A DNA stretch of 63,096 nucleotides from Mesorhizobium sp. WSM3626 (GTDB lineage: Bacteria > Pseudomonadota > Alphaproteobacteria > Rhizobiales > Rhizobiaceae): the NCBI RefSeq assembly GCF_000513935.1, contig NZ_AZUY01000038.1, positions 229 to 63,324 of the forward strand, written 5' to 3'. The notes beneath the pieces are model-generated. The model saw nothing but the letters and a program-made list of their open reading frames with translations, was not told the DNA's origin and made no database searches. The position numbers and the translations under genes are program-made. Below, in pieces: positions 16,535 through 25,707 of this stretch (its first letter is position 1; each line of letters opens with the position of its first letter).

Positions 16535-17806
16535 ATGAAACCAGTTCGGCTCGCGGCCAGCCTTGGCGCAGCTTTCGTGCTTTCCACTACCGTTTCAACC
16601 CTAGCCCTGGCGCAGGCGCCGGTCTGCTCGGCACCGGTCAAGGTGCTGGCGCAGCCCCGCGATGGCCTGACGCTTCTGGAGGACTCCAAGGCCGAGTTCG
16701 AGAAGCTCTCCGGCGCGAGCTTCAAGATCGATTATCTGAACGAAAACGACCGCCGCGCCAAGTCGCGCGCCGACGCGTCCACCGTCGGCAATTACAACGT
16801 CTACTATGTCGATGAAGCCAATGTGGCGCTTTTCGCCTCGTCGAAGTGGATCGTGCCGCTGGCCGATTATTATCCGGCTGACTACGACTATGCCGACTTC
16901 GATCCGGGCCGCCAGAAGGTCGCCACCTATGACGGCAAGGTCTGGTTCGCGCCGCTGACCGGCGGCGGCGACCTGATGGTCTACCGCAAGGACGTGCTGG
17001 AAGCCGCCGGCATCCAGCCGCCCAAGACGCTGGACGAGTTGATCGCCGACGTGCCGAAGCTGACCAACGCCGACAAGGGCATGTATGGCATCGCGCTGCG
17101 CGGCGCGCGCGGGTCGGGCGCCAATGTCTGGCGCTGGATGCCGTTCTTCAAGGCCTATGGCGGCAAGTGGTTCGACGGCGACAAGCCGGCCTTCAATTCG
17201 GACGCGGCCGTCAAGGCGACCGAGGCCTATCTGAAGCTTTTCAAGGATTCGGCACCCGGCACGCAGACCGGCAGCTGGGATGAATCGACCGGCGCCTTCC
17301 TGTCGGGCCAGGTCGCGATCCTCGTCGAATCGACGCCGCTTTCGGGCATGGCGGTCGACCCGAAGACCTCGCAAGTGGTCGGCAAGATCGGCTTCCTGCC
17401 TCCGCCCTCGCCGCTTCCCGGCGGCGGTTACGGCCACGGCCTCGCCATCGCGGCGAAGGCCAATGCCGACGACGCTTCGAAGAAATGCGCCGGCCTGTTC
17501 ATCGCCTGGGCAACCTCGAAGGAAAATGAGAAGCGCCGGCTCGACGCCCACCAGTTTGGTGAGCTGAACCGCACCAGCATCCTGTCCAGCAAGGAGTTCG
17601 CCGACATCTACGGCGCCGATCTCGGCCAGGCGCTTGCCGAAACCGGCAAGGTCACGGCGGTGAACTTCTGGCAGGATCCGCGCTGGCCGGATCTCGGCGA
17701 CCGCTGGGGCATCATCCTCGAGGAATTGATTGCCGGCACACGCTCCGACGTCAAGGGCAGCCTCAACGAACTCGAGGCCTACGCCAATGAGCTGGTGAAG
17801 AAATAG
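16535..17806 (+). CDS. Sugar/polyol ABC transporter substrate-binding protein (system 1)
   Basis: Periplasmic binding protein of 423 residues, SBP_bac_1 family. A signal peptide (residues 1-27, ending LALAQA) is followed by a mature chain with two cysteines. The segment GKVWFAPLTGGGDLMVYRKDVLEAAGI is typical of the sugar-binding group. AGGAGAAAAG lies before the ATG. It begins an operon of binding protein, two permeases, a polyol dehydrogenase and an ATPase, so the substrate is probably a sugar alcohol or pentitol. The AraC regulator upstream is the likely controller. Confidence 0.88.
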   Translation: MKPVRLAASLGAAFVLSTTVSTLALAQAPVCSAPVKVLAQPRDGLTLLEDSKAEFEKLSGASFKIDYLNENDRRAKSRADASTVGNYNVYYVDEANVALFASSKWIVPLADYYPADYDYADFDPGRQKVATYDGKVWFAPLTGGGDLMVYRKDVLEAAGIQPPKTLDELIADVPKLTNADKGMYGIALRGARGSGANVWRWMPFFKAYGGKWFDGDKPAFNSDAAVKATEAYLKLFKDSAPGTQTGSWDESTGAFLSGQVAILVESTPLSGMAVDPKTSQVVGKIGFLPPPSPLPGGGYGHGLAIAAKANADDASKKCAGLFIAWATSKENEKRRLDAHQFGELNRTSILSSKEFADIYGADLGQALAETGKVTAVNFWQDPRWPDLGDRWGIILEELIAGTRSDVKGSLNELEAYANELVKK

Positions 17807-17834
17807 GCCCCTCCCTCTTGCGGCGCGCGGTTCG

Positions 17835-17898
17835 CGGCATTCCTGCGAATGCCGGGACCTGTGCGTCGCAGGAGGGCCTGCCCTGTCCCGCGCGCGGG
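17835..17898 (+). other. Structured intercistronic region between binding protein and permease
   Basis: The 137-base gap holds CGGCATTC-CTGC-GAATGCCG (17835-17854), then CCTG...CAGG (17858-17872), then the exact palindrome CCCGCGCGCGGG (17887-17898). Such hairpins often protect the binding-protein mRNA and reduce downstream expression. Confidence 0.5.
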
Positions 17899-17943
17899 TT
17901 CCGCCATGTCCAGATATCAGAGACACTGCAAGGCCTGAGACCA

Positions 17944-18810
17944 ATGCCTCGACGTTCATCCCTGCCGGTCACCTTTGTCGTGCCGACACTGGTCATTCTG
18001 CTGATCCTGTCGATGGTGCCGACGCTCTACGCGATTATCATCGCCCTGCAGAACCGCGAGCTGAGCTCGGCTGCCTATTCCTGGGTCTGGTTCTCTAATT
18101 TTGTCGACCTGTTCTCCGACCGCCGCTTCCTCAACGCCGTCTGGGTGTCGGTGAAGTGGGAGGTCGTCACCGTCGTCGCAACAATGGTGGTGGCGATCGG
18201 GCTCGGCGTGCTGATGTTCGAGGTCGCCTCGCCGCGCCTGCGCAACCTCTACTGTCTGCTGTTCATCATCCCGGTGCTGCTGCCGCGCGTCTCGGCGGCC
18301 TTCGTCTGGAAGTTCGCCTATCATCCGCTCTACGGCATCGCCACCTACCCCTACCGGCTGCTGACCGGCGGGCTGATCTTCGACCCGCTGTCCAAGCCGT
18401 CGACGGCTTTGTTCGCCGTCGCTTCGGTCGATGTCTGGCAGTGGGGCCTGTTCTTCGCCGTCATCGTGCTGAAGCTCTTGGAAACCTTGCCGCCGCAACC
18501 GATCGAGGCCGCCCGGCTCGACCACGCCAAGCGCTGGCAGATCCACGCCTATGTCACCTTGCCGATGCTGAAGGCGCCGCTGATCAGCCTGATGTTCGTC
18601 AAGATGATCGAGTCGCTGCGCTCCTTCGACCTGATCTATGTGATGACCCGCGGCGGGCCGGGGGTGGCGACCGAAACGCTCGACATGTACGCCTTCTCGC
18701 AAGGCTTCATCGAATCCGGCAAGGTCTCCTATGCCTCGGCCATGGCCGTGCTGATGATGATTGCCACCGTCATCACCTTCACCATGCTGTGGAAGCGGGT
18801 GCAGGCATGA
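17944..18810 (+). CDS. Sugar ABC transporter permease (MalF/UgpA type, system 1)
   Basis: Inner-membrane permease of 288 residues with six helices. The start ATG at 17944 begins MPRRSSLPVTFVVPTLVILL; an upstream in-frame reading crosses the hairpin region and was rejected. The EAA loop reads PIEAARLDHAKRWQIHAYVT, and the end carries MTRGGPGVATETLDMYAF, both MalF-like. It partners the next gene, whose start overlaps its stop by ATGA. Confidence 0.88.
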   Translation: MPRRSSLPVTFVVPTLVILLILSMVPTLYAIIIALQNRELSSAAYSWVWFSNFVDLFSDRRFLNAVWVSVKWEVVTVVATMVVAIGLGVLMFEVASPRLRNLYCLLFIIPVLLPRVSAAFVWKFAYHPLYGIATYPYRLLTGGLIFDPLSKPSTALFAVASVDVWQWGLFFAVIVLKLLETLPPQPIEAARLDHAKRWQIHAYVTLPMLKAPLISLMFVKMIESLRSFDLIYVMTRGGPGVATETLDMYAFSQGFIESGKVSYASAMAVLMMIATVITFTMLWKRVQA

Positions 18811-19619
18811 GGCTCGGCCGCATCATCGCCAAGGCGGTCCTGGCCTTCGCCGGCTTCGTCGCGGTGTTTCCGCTGCTGTGGACAGCGCTCAATTCGCTGA
18901 AGAACAGCGTGGATATCATCACCCGCGTTCCCCGCCTGGTGTTCACGCCGACGCTTGCCAACATCAGCTACATCCTCGGCCGCGACAGCGTCATTACCGG
19001 CCTCTACAATTCGGTCGTCGCTTGCGGCACAGCCGTGCTGATCGGCGTCGTGCTCGGCCTGCCCGCGGCTTACGCGGTGGCGCGTTATCCCAACCGCTGG
19101 GCCGGCGACATCCAGTTCTTCGTGCTGTCGCTACGCTTCCTGCCGCCGGTGGCGGTGGCGATCCCGCTTATGGTGATCTGGCTGCAGCTCGGTCTCTACG
19201 ATACGCTGCCGGCGCTGATCGTCACCTATTCGCTGCTCACCATCTCGGTGATCATGTGGCTCGCCATTCCAGCCTTCCAAGGCGTGCCGAAGGAGATCGA
19301 GGAAGCCGCCTTCGTCGATGGCTACGGCGCCTATGCAGTGTTCTGGCGGATCGCGCTGCCGGTGGCTGCGCGCTCGCTGATCGGCGCGGTCGCCTTCAGC
19401 TTCGTGCTGGTCTGGAACGAATTCCTGATCGCGCTGATGCTGTCGAGTTCCAACGCCAAGACCTTGCCGATCGTCGCCTCCGAACTCTCCCAGCAAGGCA
19501 TGAACGTGCCGTGGGGCATTCTCAACGCCTCGGTCGTGCTCCTGTCGCTGCCGCCGTTGCTGTTCCTCGGCGTGCTCAGCGGCTTCCTGAATTCTGTTTT
19601 CCGGCAAAAAAAGACTTGA
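18807..19619 (+). CDS. Sugar ABC transporter permease (MalG/UgpE type, system 1)
   Basis: Partner permease of 270 residues with six helices. The start ATG overlaps the previous stop in ATGA. Motifs include RVPRLVFTPTLANISYIL, the EAA loop PKEIEEAAFVDGYGAYAVFW, and VLVWNEFLIALMLSS near the end, all typical of MalG-type subunits. It makes the channel with the upstream permease. Confidence 0.88.
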   Translation: MRLGRIIAKAVLAFAGFVAVFPLLWTALNSLKNSVDIITRVPRLVFTPTLANISYILGRDSVITGLYNSVVACGTAVLIGVVLGLPAAYAVARYPNRWAGDIQFFVLSLRFLPPVAVAIPLMVIWLQLGLYDTLPALIVTYSLLTISVIMWLAIPAFQGVPKEIEEAAFVDGYGAYAVFWRIALPVAARSLIGAVAFSFVLVWNEFLIALMLSSSNAKTLPIVASELSQQGMNVPWGILNASVVLLSLPPLLFLGVLSGFLNSVFRQKKT

Positions 19620-19635
19620 AGTGAGGACTTACCCG

Positions 19636-20682
19636 ATGCGGGCATTGGTGCTTGAGAAAAAAGGTGAATTGTCGCTGCGCGAGATCGCGTTGCCGCTCGA
19701 TGTCGGACCCGACGATGTCAGGATCGCCATCCACACGGTCGGCGTCTGCGGCAGCGACGTGCATTATTACACGCACGGCGCCATCGGCAGCTATGTCGTG
19801 CGGGCGCCGATGGTGCTCGGCCACGAGGCCGCGGGCACAATCGTCGAGGTCGGCGCCAATGTCAGGAGTCTCAAGGTCGGCGACCGCGTCTGCATGGAGC
19901 CCGGCGTGCCGAACCTGTCGTCGCGCGCGACAAAGCTCGGCATCTACAATGTCGACCCCGACGTCACTTTCTGGGCGACCCCGCCGGTGCATGGCATCCT
20001 TGCTCCCTATGCGGTGCACCCGGCCGCTTTCACCTACAAGCTGCCGGACAATGTCTCCTTCGCCGAGGGCGCCATGGTCGAGCCCTTCGCCATCGGGATG
20101 CAGGCGGCTAGCCGTGCCCGCATCGTCCCGGGCGATGTCGCCGTCGTCGTCGGCTGCGGCCCGATCGGCATCATGATCGCGCTTGCCGCCCTTGCCGGCG
20201 GCAGTTCGAAAGTGCTGATTTCCGATTTTTCCGCGCCCAAGCTGAAGATCGCCGCGCAATATGCCGGCATCGTGCCGGTCAATGTCGGCGAGCAGTCGCT
20301 GGTCGATGCCGTCGCGGCAGCGACCGACAATTGGGGTGCCGACATCGTCTTCGAGGCGAGCGGCAGCCCCAAGGCTTTCGCCGATCTGTTCGACGTCGTG
20401 CGGCCAGGCGGCGCGGTGGTGCTGGTCGGGCTGCCGGTGGAGCCGGTGGCCCTCAACGTGCCGGCGGCGATCTCGAAGGAAGTCCGCATCGAGACGGTGT
20501 TCCGCTATGCCAACATCTTCGACCGCGCCCTGCAGCTCATCGCCTCCGGCAAGGTCGACCTCAAGCCGCTGATCACCGGAACCTATGATTTCGCCGACAG
20601 CATCGAGGCGTTCGAACGGGCGGCCGAAGGCAACCCGCAGGACGTCAAGCTGCAGATCCTGCTTACCGGAGAAAAGGGCTGA
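19636..20682 (+). CDS. Zinc-dependent polyol dehydrogenase (MDR family, xylitol/sorbitol type)
   Basis: Oxidises a sugar alcohol to a ketose with NAD. The 348-residue protein starts at ATG 19636; a GTG 15 bases earlier is less likely. Catalytic-zinc ligands appear in GVCGSDVHYY and in GHEAAG. The nucleotide-binding loop is VVGCGPIGIM. The lobe that binds structural zinc in many relatives reads EPGVPNLSSRATKLGIYNVD and has no cysteines, as in animal sorbitol dehydrogenases. It lies inside the ABC operon, so its substrate is probably what that system imports. Confidence 0.85.
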   Translation: MRALVLEKKGELSLREIALPLDVGPDDVRIAIHTVGVCGSDVHYYTHGAIGSYVVRAPMVLGHEAAGTIVEVGANVRSLKVGDRVCMEPGVPNLSSRATKLGIYNVDPDVTFWATPPVHGILAPYAVHPAAFTYKLPDNVSFAEGAMVEPFAIGMQAASRARIVPGDVAVVVGCGPIGIMIALAALAGGSSKVLISDFSAPKLKIAAQYAGIVPVNVGEQSLVDAVAAATDNWGADIVFEASGSPKAFADLFDVVRPGGAVVLVGLPVEPVALNVPAAISKEVRIETVFRYANIFDRALQLIASGKVDLKPLITGTYDFADSIEAFERAAEGNPQDVKLQILLTGEKG

Positions 20683-20685
20683 CCA

Positions 20686-21771
20686 ATGTCCGCGATCGTT
20701 TGCTCCCATGTCGACAAGGCCTATGGCGCCACCACGGTGATCCGCGATCTCAATCTCTCGATCGAGGAGCACGAATTCATCGTGTTCCTCGGCCCGTCCG
20801 GCTGCGGCAAGTCCACCTTGCTGAGGATGCTGGCGGGGCTGGAGGACATCAGCGGCGGCAAGGTCTCGATCGGCGGCAAGGTGGTCAACGACCTTGATCC
20901 GGGCGACCGCGGCATCGCCATGGTGTTCCAGAACTACGCGCTCTATCCGCACATGAGCATTTTCGACAACATCGCCTTCGGGCTGCGGCGCCAGAAGGTC
21001 CCGGCGCCCGAGATCCGCAAGCGGGTCGAAGCGGTGTCGAGGACGCTTGGGCTCGATCCCTATCTCGGCCGCAAGCCAGCCGAACTCTCCGGCGGCCAGC
21101 AGCAGCGCGTGGCGATCGCCCGGGCCATGATCAAGACGCCCAAGGTGTTCCTGTTCGACGAGCCGTTGTCCAATCTCGACGCCAAATTGCGCAACCATAT
21201 GCGCGTCGAGATCGCGCGGCTGCACCAGTCGCTGAAGACCACCACCGTCTATGTCACGCACGACCAGCTGGAGGCGATGACGCTCGCCGACCGTATCGTG
21301 CTGCTCAAGGATGGCATCATCGAGCAGATCGGCTCGCCGGCGGAAATCTACGGGCGGCCGCGCAATATGTTCGTGGCCGGCTTCATCGGCACGCCGAACA
21401 TGAACTTTGTCGATGTGACGGTCGGCCGGGCCGGGAACCGCTGGACGCTGACCGGCGCCGGAACCGTGCTTTCGATAGACGGGGCAGGCTTTCATCTCCA
21501 GCCGGGCGATCGCGCCGTGCTGGGCATCCGGCCCCCGGACCTGAAGACGGCCGGTGCCGGCGCCGCCGGCCTATTGCAAGGCACTGCCGATCTCATCGAA
21601 TTCCACGGCAATGACGCGCTGGTGACATTCGGCTCCGGCGGCAAGGAGATCAGCGCACTGGTTCCGGCACGCGACTGCCCGGTACTGCATGCTCCCGTCC
21701 GCTTTACTTTCGAGGAGAATGACATTCACCTGTTCGACGCGACATCGGGCGCGTCCCTGCGCAGGCAATAG
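20686..21771 (+). CDS. Sugar ABC transporter ATPase (MalK/UgpC type, system 1)
   Basis: ATP-hydrolysing subunit of 361 residues. Walker A GPSGCGKST is near residues 37-45, the signature LSGGQQQR near residue 135, and Walker B FDEPLSNLDAKLR follows. The C-terminal third is the MalK-type regulatory domain. GGAGAAAAGGG lies before the ATG, which begins three bases after the dehydrogenase stop. This is the last gene of system 1 and is convergent to the kinase gene, with nine bases between stops. Confidence 0.9.
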   Translation: MSAIVCSHVDKAYGATTVIRDLNLSIEEHEFIVFLGPSGCGKSTLLRMLAGLEDISGGKVSIGGKVVNDLDPGDRGIAMVFQNYALYPHMSIFDNIAFGLRRQKVPAPEIRKRVEAVSRTLGLDPYLGRKPAELSGGQQQRVAIARAMIKTPKVFLFDEPLSNLDAKLRNHMRVEIARLHQSLKTTTVYVTHDQLEAMTLADRIVLLKDGIIEQIGSPAEIYGRPRNMFVAGFIGTPNMNFVDVTVGRAGNRWTLTGAGTVLSIDGAGFHLQPGDRAVLGIRPPDLKTAGAGAAGLLQGTADLIEFHGNDALVTFGSGGKEISALVPARDCPVLHAPVRFTFEENDIHLFDATSGASLRRQ

Positions 21772-21780
21772 CGCAAAAGC

Positions 21781-23367
21781 CTACCGGATCGCGTCAAGCA
21801 TCTGCCGCTGCCGGTGCATTTCCAGGAAAATCCGGTAGTCGCGATCGAAGCGGGCGCCGGCCGCTGGGTTGGCGGCGCGTGTCCTGCCGCCCTGCTGCAT
21901 GGCAAGGCAGGCAGCGTTGAGATCGGGGAAAAGCCCGGCGGCGGTCGCCGCCACCATGCCGGTGCCGAGCAGCACCGCCTCGTCGGCCAGCGGCTCGACC
22001 ACCGTGCAGCCGGTGGCGTCGGCATAGAGCTCCATCAGCAGCGGGTTCTTGGTGTGGCCGCCGGTGACATGCAGCGTGTCGATCAGATAGCCGTTCTCGT
22101 TCAGAGCCTCCAGCACATGGCGCACGCCGAGCGCGATGCCGACGGCGGTGCGCCAGTAAAGCTTGCACAGACTGTCGAAAGACGAATCCAGCGTCAGCCC
22201 GCTGACGACGCCAACGGCATGTGGGTCGGCAAGCGGCGAGCGGTTGCCGTGGAAATCCGGCAGCACATGCAGCCGGTCGGCAAGGCTCTCGCCCTCGGCG
22301 GCGCGCAGTTCGGCGACGCGCGCGGCGATCCTGGCATGCATGGCCGCGTTCGGCTCGCCGCCGGCGCCGTGCCAGCGGATGATGTGGTCGAGCAGCGCGC
22401 CGGTCGCCGACTGGCCACCCTCCGACAGCCACAGCTTCGGCAGTGCCGCTCCATAGTAAGGGCCCCAGACACCGGCGAAAGGCTGCGGGTCGGGCGACAT
22501 TGCCATGACGCAGGATGAGGTGCCGGCGATCAGCGCCAGATGGCGACCGATATTCTGATCGTCGCCGGCAAAGCCACCGAGCACGCCAAGCGCCCCGGCA
22601 TAGGCATCGATGACGCCCGCGCCGACGCGGCAGTTTTCGGTCAGGCCGAGTTCTGCCGCTGCCTGCGCCGTCAACGGACCGATATCGGCGCCGACCGGAC
22701 TGGCCCGCTCCGGCAGATTGCCGTGCTCAAAAAGATCGTCGAGGCCGACGAGTTCGAAGAAATCGCGCTGCCACGCGGTATCCTGGTGCGCCAGATAAGT
22801 CCACTTCGCTGTCAGCGTGCATTGCGAGCGGGCCAGCGAGCCCGTCGCCTGCCAGGTCAGGAAATCGGTCAGGTCGAATAAATAGCCGGCTTCGTTCCAC
22901 GTCTTCGGCAGATTGCGCTTCAACCACATCAGCTTCGGCGTCGCCATCTCGGGCGACATGACGCCGCCGATGTAATTCAGCACCTCGTGGCCGCTCGCGG
23001 TGCATTCGTCGGCTTCGGCGATGGCACGGTGATCGAGCCAGACAATGGTGTCCCAGCGCTTGTCGCCGCTGGTCGACACACTGAGCTGGCCGCCCTGCCT
23101 GTCACGCACGACCAGCGAACAGGTGGCATCGAAGGAGATACCGGCAACATCCTCGGCGGCGACGCCGGCCTTTTCCCGCGCGGCACGCACGGCGGTGCAG
23201 ACGGCGGCCCAGATGTCGCGTGAATCATGCTCGGCATGATCTGGCTTTGGCTGGTTCATGGCGATCGGCCGCTCGGCGCGGCCAAGCAAGGTACCACTGG
23301 CGTCGAGAATGCCCGCGCGAGCGCTCCCGGTGCCGACATCGACTGCGCAAACAAACTGTTTCGTCAA
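21781..23367 (-). CDS. FGGY-family carbohydrate kinase (ribulokinase/xylulokinase type)
   Basis: Phosphorylates a ketose with ATP. The 528-residue protein opens CAVDVGTGSARAGILDASGT, the phosphate-binding loop, and carries GTSSCVMAM and HVTGGHTKNPLLMELYADAT, the two FGGY signatures. GISFDATCSL places it nearest the D-ribulokinase branch rather than classic XylB. It is the last gene of the polyol operon, so it probably acts on the ketose made by the dehydrogenases. Its start overlaps the upstream HAD stop by ATGA. Confidence 0.87.
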   Translation of the reverse strand: MTKQFVCAVDVGTGSARAGILDASGTLLGRAERPIAMNQPKPDHAEHDSRDIWAAVCTAVRAAREKAGVAAEDVAGISFDATCSLVVRDRQGGQLSVSTSGDKRWDTIVWLDHRAIAEADECTASGHEVLNYIGGVMSPEMATPKLMWLKRNLPKTWNEAGYLFDLTDFLTWQATGSLARSQCTLTAKWTYLAHQDTAWQRDFFELVGLDDLFEHGNLPERASPVGADIGPLTAQAAAELGLTENCRVGAGVIDAYAGALGVLGGFAGDDQNIGRHLALIAGTSSCVMAMSPDPQPFAGVWGPYYGAALPKLWLSEGGQSATGALLDHIIRWHGAGGEPNAAMHARIAARVAELRAAEGESLADRLHVLPDFHGNRSPLADPHAVGVVSGLTLDSSFDSLCKLYWRTAVGIALGVRHVLEALNENGYLIDTLHVTGGHTKNPLLMELYADATGCTVVEPLADEAVLLGTGMVAATAAGLFPDLNAACLAMQQGGRTRAANPAAGARFDRDYRIFLEMHRQRQMLDAIR

Positions 23368-24047
23368 GATGCTCTAACTCTCGCTCCCAGGCCTGCAATC
23401 AGATCGGGCAATTGCAGCATGTCAGCGAATATAAAGTCCGGTTCGGTCGACGCAAGCCGCGCTTTCAATCCCGGATTGCCGGCGTGTGCGCCACCGGTGA
23501 AGGCGAAGACGCGCATATCGGCCGCGAGCGCGGCCGCGACGCCGGCCGGGCTGTCCTCGATGACCAGGCAATTTCGCGGTTGCGCCCGCATCGCGGCGGC
23601 CGCGTGGAGGAAAAGGTCCGGTGCCGGCTTGCCCCTGGCAACCATGGCAGCGCTGAACAGATGCGGCTCCATCAGCGTCAGCAGGCCGGTGACGTCGAGC
23701 GCGTAACGAATGCGTTCCAGCGTGCCGGAAGAAGCGACGCAGTACGGCAGGCCGAGCTTCGGCAGCATCGCCTTGACGCCGGCGATCGGCTTCAGCTCCT
23801 CACGGAACTTTCGCATGAGGTCGACGCGCATGGCGGTGAGATGCTGATCGCTGATCTCCAGGCCGAAGTCGCGGCCAAGGATTTCGCGCACGCTCTTCAT
23901 GCTCTTGCCGAGGAAATGCTCGTAGGCGGCGTCTTCGCCGATGCGGCCGCCGGCAAGTTCGATCATGCCGAGCAGCGCCGAGACGGAGAGCGCCTCGCTG
24001 TCGACCAGCACGCCGTCGCAGTCGAAGATGACCAGTTCAGGCGTCAT
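23364..24047 (-). CDS. HAD-superfamily phosphatase (beta-phosphoglucomutase-like)
   Basis: Cytosolic hydrolase of 227 residues. Motif I is FDCDGVLVDSE (catalytic aspartates at residues 9 and 11). Motif II is CVASSG, motif III the lysine in ARGKPAPDLFL, and motif IV EDSPAG. The helical cap lies between motifs I and II. It is translationally coupled to the kinase by ATGA and lies 15 bases after mannitol dehydrogenase. It may remove phosphate from sugar or polyol phosphates that build up during catabolism; the exact substrate is unknown. Confidence 0.85.
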   Translation of the reverse strand: MTPELVIFDCDGVLVDSEALSVSALLGMIELAGGRIGEDAAYEHFLGKSMKSVREILGRDFGLEISDQHLTAMRVDLMRKFREELKPIAGVKAMLPKLGLPYCVASSGTLERIRYALDVTGLLTLMEPHLFSAAMVARGKPAPDLFLHAAAAMRAQPRNCLVIEDSPAGVAAALAADMRVFAFTGGAHAGNPGLKARLASTEPDFIFADMLQLPDLIAGLGARVRAS

Positions 24048-24062
24048 GATGCCGGCTGGCTC

Positions 24063-25541
24063 TCAGAGCTTGCCGGCGAGATAGCGCGTCAGCGTGGCGC
24101 GCGCGCCATTGGCCCAGAGCACGTTGAGCGCGTGGGCGAAGGCCTCGACGAAGGCGGTGGCGCGGCCGACATCGCCATAGATATCGTCCATGGCAAGCCA
24201 GGCGGCGGGCGCGTCCTTTGCCGCCTTTGCCGTTGCCTGCAGCCGGTCCCAGCTCGGGTCGTTGGGCTCGATGACCGCCCCGCTGTCCGTCGTGCCGAAG
24301 CAGTAGCGGCACCACAGCGCCGATTCCAGCGCCAGACCGGCAACGCCTTTGCCCGCCTTCAGCCGGTCGGCGATGGTCGGGATGATGAATTTCGGCTGGC
24401 GATTGGAGCCGTCGAGGCAGAGGCGGCGCACCGTGTCGCCGATCTTGGGATTGGAGAAGCGCTTCTCGATGAGCTGGTAGTAGTCTTCCAGCACCGTGTC
24501 CGGTACCGGCGGCACTGTCGGGATGATCTCGTCATGCTCGAGCTTGTCGAGGAAACCGCGCACCAGCGGCTCCTGCATCGCCTCATGGACGAAGTGGATG
24601 TCCATCAGCCCGGCCGGGTAGGCGATGGCGGCGTGGCCGCCATTGAGGATGCGGATCTTCATCAGCTCGTAAGGGGCGACGTCCCTGACGAACTGTACGC
24701 CGACCTTTTCCAGCGGCGGGCGGCCATCGGTGAAATGGTCTTCCAGCACCCATTGCCGGAACGGCTCGCAGAACACCGGCCAATTGTCCTCGAGGCCGAA
24801 ATCATCGGCAAGGATCTTGCGCTCACGGTCGGTGGTCGCCGGTGTGATGCGGTCGACCATGGCGTTTGGAAAGGCGACGTGGTCGCGGACCCAGCTCGCC
24901 AGGTCCTCATCGATCAGGCGGGCGAGACCGATCACCCCATCCGACGTGACATGGCCGCTGTGGGGAATGTTGTCGCAGGACATGACGGTGAACGGCACGA
25001 TGCCATCCTGGCGGCGTCGCGCCAGCCCGGCCAGGATGATGCCAAACACCGTTTTCGGTGTGGCGCCCGGCTGTGCGTCGGCGACGATATCGGGATGGGT
25101 CGGGTTGAAGACGCCGGACGCCGGATCGATGAAATAGCCGCCTTCGGTGATGGTCAGCGATACGATCTTGATTGCCGGGTCGGCAAGCCGGTCGACGATG
25201 CCGGCGGCGTCGCCCGGCATCAGGAAATCGATCATCGCGCCGGTGACGCGGGCACTCATGTGGCCTTCGTCCTGCTCGACCACGGTGGTCAGCCAGTCCT
25301 GCTCCTCAAGCTTGCCGCGGCCGATCTTCTCGCCATCAAATACGCCAGCGCCGACCAGCGCCCAATCATGACCGACGCCTTGACCGAACAGGTCGTCGAG
25401 ATAGACGGCCTGATGCGAGCGGTGAAAATTGCCGACGCCGAAATGCACGATGCCGGCTTTCAACGCCGACCGGTCATAATTCGGACCTGCGACCTTGGAC
25501 GGAAGCGTGCCTAGGCTCGAGGAAGAGAGTTTCACGGTCAT
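24063..25541 (-). CDS. mtlK: Mannitol 2-dehydrogenase (long-chain polyol dehydrogenase)
   Basis: Oxidises mannitol or a related hexitol or pentitol to a ketose with NAD. The start at 25541 gives 492 residues, the family's usual length; an upstream extension crosses the inverted repeat and was rejected. The N-terminal nucleotide-binding region reads IVHFGVGNFHRSHQAVYLDD. The catalytic-lysine region reads KIRILNGGHAAIAYPAGL, as in the mannitol-dehydrogenase family. It lies in the smo-type operon between the short-chain dehydrogenase and the HAD gene. D-arabinitol is an alternative substrate. Confidence 0.9.
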   Translation of the reverse strand: MTVKLSSSSLGTLPSKVAGPNYDRSALKAGIVHFGVGNFHRSHQAVYLDDLFGQGVGHDWALVGAGVFDGEKIGRGKLEEQDWLTTVVEQDEGHMSARVTGAMIDFLMPGDAAGIVDRLADPAIKIVSLTITEGGYFIDPASGVFNPTHPDIVADAQPGATPKTVFGIILAGLARRRQDGIVPFTVMSCDNIPHSGHVTSDGVIGLARLIDEDLASWVRDHVAFPNAMVDRITPATTDRERKILADDFGLEDNWPVFCEPFRQWVLEDHFTDGRPPLEKVGVQFVRDVAPYELMKIRILNGGHAAIAYPAGLMDIHFVHEAMQEPLVRGFLDKLEHDEIIPTVPPVPDTVLEDYYQLIEKRFSNPKIGDTVRRLCLDGSNRQPKFIIPTIADRLKAGKGVAGLALESALWCRYCFGTTDSGAVIEPNDPSWDRLQATAKAAKDAPAAWLAMDDIYGDVGRATAFVEAFAHALNVLWANGARATLTRYLAGKL

Positions 25542-25581
25542 CTGCTTTACCCTTTGGCCGATTTGCAGCCCGACTGTTTCG

Positions 25582-25644
25582 CCTCCTTCGGGAGGGCGAG
25601 GATGAGGGGCCGCACCTGGTTTTCCAGTATGCTGCCCCTCATCC
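25582..25644. repeat. Nested inverted repeat within the polyol operon
   Basis: CCTCC-TTCG-GGAGG (25582-25595) is a stable-tetraloop hairpin. Next, GGATGAGGGGC (25600-25610) pairs exactly with GCCCCTCATCC (25634-25644), and inside that loop CTGG-TTTT-CCAG (25616-25627) makes a third stem. It fills the 166-base gap between the SDR and mannitol dehydrogenase genes and probably modulates the polycistronic mRNA. Confidence 0.7.
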
Positions 25645-25707
25645 GCCCCCGAGGCGCCTTCTCCGGAGGAAAAGAGAGAAGCGCCTTCCCCGCTCAACTC
25701 GTCCTTT

